64,000 nt of DNA from Amycolatopsis nigrescens CSC17Ta-90 (GTDB lineage: Bacteria > Actinomycetota > Actinomycetes > Mycobacteriales > Pseudonocardiaceae). The stretch's first letter is position 1; each line of letters starts with the position of its first letter. The position numbers and the translations under genes were made by a program. Below, piece by piece: positions 61,655-64,000 of this stretch. Under the pieces are notes generated by a model. The model ran no database searches. It was not told the DNA's origin and worked only from the letters and a program-made list of their open reading frames with translations. The stretch covers positions 5,766,157 to 5,830,156 of the forward strand of contig NZ_ARVW01000001.1 of NCBI RefSeq assembly GCF_000384315.1, read 5' to 3'.

Positions 61655-63223
61655 ATGAGATCGTCCCTGAAGGCGGTGGCCTGCGCCGGCTCGTTCGCGG
61701 CGCTGCTCGCGATCGTCACCGGCGGCTCCGCGGCGGCCGCCGCGGAGCCGGAAGGCGTTGTCGTGCAAGCGAACCAGCCGACTCCGGGCGGATATGTGGT
61801 GGCGCTGAAGGACGGCACCCGGTTCACCGCGGGCGCGTCCGCCATCGAGCAGGCCTCCGCGTCGCTGGTGGCACGGTACGGCGGCGAGCTGAAGTCCACG
61901 TTCACCGCGTCGATGCACGGCTTCGCGGTCCGCGGCATGACCGAAGCACAGGCTCGCCGACTCGCCGCGGACCCCGCGGTCGGACAGGTCTTCCAGGACG
62001 GCACCGCGCGTGTCGCGGACACCCAGACCGGCGCCACCTACGGCATCGACCGGACCGACCAGCGGGACCTGCCGCTGGACCAGAAGTACACCTACAACAA
62101 CACCGCCGCGGACGTCACCGCCTACATCCTGGACACCGGAATCCGCTACTCGCACAACGAGTTCGAAGGCCGGGCGAAGAGCGGCTACGACTTCGTGGAC
62201 ACCGACCCGGACGCCAACGACTGCAACGGGCACGGCACGCACGTGTCCGGCACGGTCGGCGGCAAGACCTGGGGGCTGGCCAAGAAGGTCAAGCTGGTCG
62301 GGGTCAAGGTGCTCGGCTGCGGCGGCAGCGCACCGGACTCGGACGGGATCGAGGGCATCGAATGGGTCACCAAGAACGCGGTCAAGCCCGCGGTGGCCAA
62401 CATGAGCCTGACCTTCGACACCAAGAACGTCGGTGACCAGGCGATGCGCGGCATGGTCGCGGCGGGCGTGACCACCGTGGTCGCGGCCGGCAACAGCGGT
62501 GCCGACGCGTGCAACACCGGACCGGCCTATCTGCCCGAGGTGATCACCGCGGGCGCCACCGACGCCAGTGACAACCGGGCGTCGTTCTCCAACTACGGCA
62601 CCTGCGTGGACCTGTTCGCGCCCGGCAACAACATCACCTCGGCTTCCAACGGCAGCGACAGCGGCAGCACCAACATGTCCGGTACCTCCATGGCCAGCCC
62701 GCACGGCGCCGGCGTTGCCGCGCTGTACCTGCAGGCGAACAAGTCCGCCGACCCGGCCGCGGTCAGCAAGGCGCTGACCGACAACGCGACCGCGGGCAAG
62801 GTGAAGAACCCGGGCAGCGGCTCGCCGAACAAACTGCTCTACAGCGGCTTCGTCGGCAGCGGCCCGGGGGAGCCGTCCTGCGAGGGCGGCACCAACGGTG
62901 ACGATGTCGCGATCCCGGACGCCGGCGCCGCGGTGTCCAGCGCGGTGACCGTCAGCGGCTGCGACGGCAAGGGCTCCGCTGCCAGTTCGGTCGAGGTCGC
63001 GATCAAGCACCCGTACACCGCCGACTTGAAGATCGACCTGATCGCGCCGAGCGGTGCGGTGACCAACCTGAAGCAGCCGGGTGGCGCCAGCACCGTCGAC
63101 CTCGGACGGTCGTTCTCGGCGAACACGTCGGCGGAGAACCGCAACGGCATCTGGAAGCTCCAGGTGACCGACGTCTACGCCTACGACTCCGGTTCGATCG
63201 ACAGTTTCGGCATCAAGTTCTGA
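61655..63223 (+). CDS. Secreted subtilisin-like protease with P-domain
   Basis: A 522-residue exported protease of the proteinase K/aqualysin type. Signal peptide 1-29, inhibitor-I9 propeptide to about 120 ('GGYVVALKDGTRFTAG ... MHGFAVRGMTEAQARRLAADPAVGQVFQDG'). Catalytic D160 ('AYILDTGIRYSHNEF'), H193 ('NGHGTHVSGTVGG') and Ser in 'MSGTSMASPHGAGVAAL'. A C-terminal P/proprotein-convertase domain follows ('VSGCDGKGSAASSVEVAIKHPYTADLKIDLIAPSG ... GIWKLQVTDVYAYDSGSIDSFGIKF'). GGAAAGGAAG precedes the ATG. Confidence 0.93.
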   Translation: MRSSLKAVACAGSFAALLAIVTGGSAAAAAEPEGVVVQANQPTPGGYVVALKDGTRFTAGASAIEQASASLVARYGGELKSTFTASMHGFAVRGMTEAQARRLAADPAVGQVFQDGTARVADTQTGATYGIDRTDQRDLPLDQKYTYNNTAADVTAYILDTGIRYSHNEFEGRAKSGYDFVDTDPDANDCNGHGTHVSGTVGGKTWGLAKKVKLVGVKVLGCGGSAPDSDGIEGIEWVTKNAVKPAVANMSLTFDTKNVGDQAMRGMVAAGVTTVVAAGNSGADACNTGPAYLPEVITAGATDASDNRASFSNYGTCVDLFAPGNNITSASNGSDSGSTNMSGTSMASPHGAGVAALYLQANKSADPAAVSKALTDNATAGKVKNPGSGSPNKLLYSGFVGSGPGEPSCEGGTNGDDVAIPDAGAAVSSAVTVSGCDGKGSAASSVEVAIKHPYTADLKIDLIAPSGAVTNLKQPGGASTVDLGRSFSANTSAENRNGIWKLQVTDVYAYDSGSIDSFGIKF

Positions 63224-63328
63224 GTTCCCCGCCTTCCCCGGCGGGCCGGTCTTGGCAACCGGCCCGCCGGTTACCGCATCATGGGGTCCTATGAGCACCG
63301 ACGACGCACTTTTTCCCGCGGAGGCGCC

Positions 63329-63913
63329 ATGAGCGCAGTGGCTGGACGGGAGGCGCCGCGCCGGCAGCGGGCGGCGGACGCGGCGATCGAGGTGATCGCG
63401 TCCGATGGCCTGCGGGGACTGACCCACCGGGCGGTGGACACCGCGGCCGGCCTGCCCGCGGGCAGCACCAGCAGCTGTTTCCGGACGCGGCTGGAGCTGC
63501 TGGCCGGGGTGCTGGACCGGATGGTCGAGCTGGAGGAGGTCGTGCTGGCGCGGATGCCGCCCACCAGCTGGCGGGCCGAGGACGTGGTGAACGCGCTGAC
63601 CGACCTGCTCGTCTACTGCCTCGGCCCGGCGAGATCGCGCACCCTGGCGCGGCTAGAGCTGTACCTTGACGCCGCCCGGCGCGCCGAGCTGCTGCCCGAG
63701 TTGGAGGCGGCGAACCGCCGGTTCCAGGATTTCACCGCGGCCGGGCTGCGGGCGGCCGGTGTGCCGGAGCCGGAGGAGGCGGCGCGGGTGCTGCTGATCC
63801 AGTTGGACGGAGTGCTCTACGACGCGCTGGCCCGTCCTTTTCTCGGCGGCGACCAGCGCGATCGGTTGCGCCGCGCGGTCGAAACGATGGTGCTCGGTCC
63901 GCGCAGCCGCTAG
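63329..63913 (+). CDS. TetR-family transcriptional regulator
   Basis: A 194-residue regulator with HTH 'RQRAADAAIEVIASDGLRGLTHRAVDTAAGLPAGSTSSCFRTRLELLAGVLDRMV' (about 12-66). The ATG at 63329 has GGAGG five bases upstream. The palindrome just downstream of its stop (63921-63934), before the next gene, is its likely operator, so it probably controls that gene. Confidence 0.85.
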   Translation: MSAVAGREAPRRQRAADAAIEVIASDGLRGLTHRAVDTAAGLPAGSTSSCFRTRLELLAGVLDRMVELEEVVLARMPPTSWRAEDVVNALTDLLVYCLGPARSRTLARLELYLDAARRAELLPELEAANRRFQDFTAAGLRAAGVPEPEEAARVLLIQLDGVLYDALARPFLGGDQRDRLRRAVETMVLGPRSR

Positions 63914-63920
63914 CCTGGTT

Positions 63921-63934
63921 GCTACAGGTGTAGC
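63921..63934. promoter_or_regulatory. TetR operator candidate before the last gene
   Basis: GCTACA-GG-TGTAGC, a 14-bp inverted repeat lying 17 bp before the next ATG and 7 bp after the TetR stop. Overlaps the expected promoter of the partial gene. Confidence 0.5.
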
Positions 63935-63951
63935 GAACAGGAGGCTCGACG

Positions 63952-64000
63952 ATGACCTCGATCCCGGTGGGAACCGGCACCGCCTACGCGGACCACAGCC
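63952..64000 (+). CDS. Partial gene at the right edge
   Basis: An ATG with GGAGG seven bases upstream opens a frame MTSIPVGTGTAYADHS that continues past the window. Only 16 codons are visible, so no function can be given. It probably belongs with the preceding TetR gene. Confidence 0.55.
   Translation, partial: MTSIPVGTGTAYADHS

Overview
The window is a high-GC actinobacterial chromosome segment, most likely from the Pseudonocardiales and probably Amycolatopsis-like. The signs are frequent GTG starts, G/C-ending codons, a mycothione reductase (mycothiol metabolism), an N-succinylamino acid racemase that resembles the Amycolatopsis enzyme, and the order dxr - M50 protease - ispG - GNAT - penicillin-binding lipoprotein - VapBC - map, which is also known from mycobacteria. 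No rRNA, tRNA, CRISPR array, insertion sequence, integrase or origin was seen.

Layout. (1) 1-8528, minus strand: a tightly packed cluster for a contractile, phage-tail-like injection machine (Ig-like protein, unknown, sheath, tube, two small tail proteins, baseplate plug, hub-spike, spike tip, gp25 wedge, baseplate J, and one gene running off the left edge). No capsid, terminase or tape-measure gene is visible. (2) 8653-13458: a PucR regulator divergent from a GNAT acyltransferase, an N-succinylamino acid racemase and a secreted serine hydrolase, plausibly a D-amino-acid salvage unit. (3) 13480-18272: an MFS exporter with a small membrane peptide, divergent from LysR, then a PadR - DUF1048 - ABC exporter operon. 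(4) 18440-21187: an arsenic island (arsM divergent from arsR-acr3-arsC). (5) 21292-26532: a lipoprotein, a divergent TetR/VOC pair, a DHA2 exporter and a secreted alpha/beta hydrolase.

(6) 26670-42471: the conserved isoprenoid and cell-envelope block (DUF2631, dxr, rip1, ispG ... GNAT, PBP, vapBC, map). About 7.3 kb is interposed after ispG: a large secreted subtilase, AraC-VOC, a degenerate kinase-LuxR fusion, a quinone oxidoreductase and a DUF4177 protein. (7) 42475-44544: GntR divergent from a second CynX-type MFS gene. (8) 44548-48089: a two-gene operon coding for a membrane TrkA-N/RyR protein and a TIR/deoxyribosyltransferase-like plus methyltransferase protein. This is the best candidate in the window for an undescribed nucleotide-signalling or conflict system.

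(9) 48201-64000: mycothione reductase, M15 carboxypeptidase lipoprotein, trypsin-like protease, AlaX-type editing protein, a relic of a 2-oxoglutarate oxygenase, an EamA transporter, bioF, a PIG-L deacetylase, a DEAD-box helicase, a RIO1-type kinase preceded by an 18-codon leader ORF and an SD-masking hairpin, a LAL regulator divergent from a subtilisin-like protease, a TetR gene and the start of one more gene.

Convergent gene pairs are often separated by near-perfect hairpins, and divergent regulator/target pairs by clear inverted repeats; both are listed. No gene-free stretch exceeds 300 bases. All assignments come from reading motifs by eye; no database search was run.
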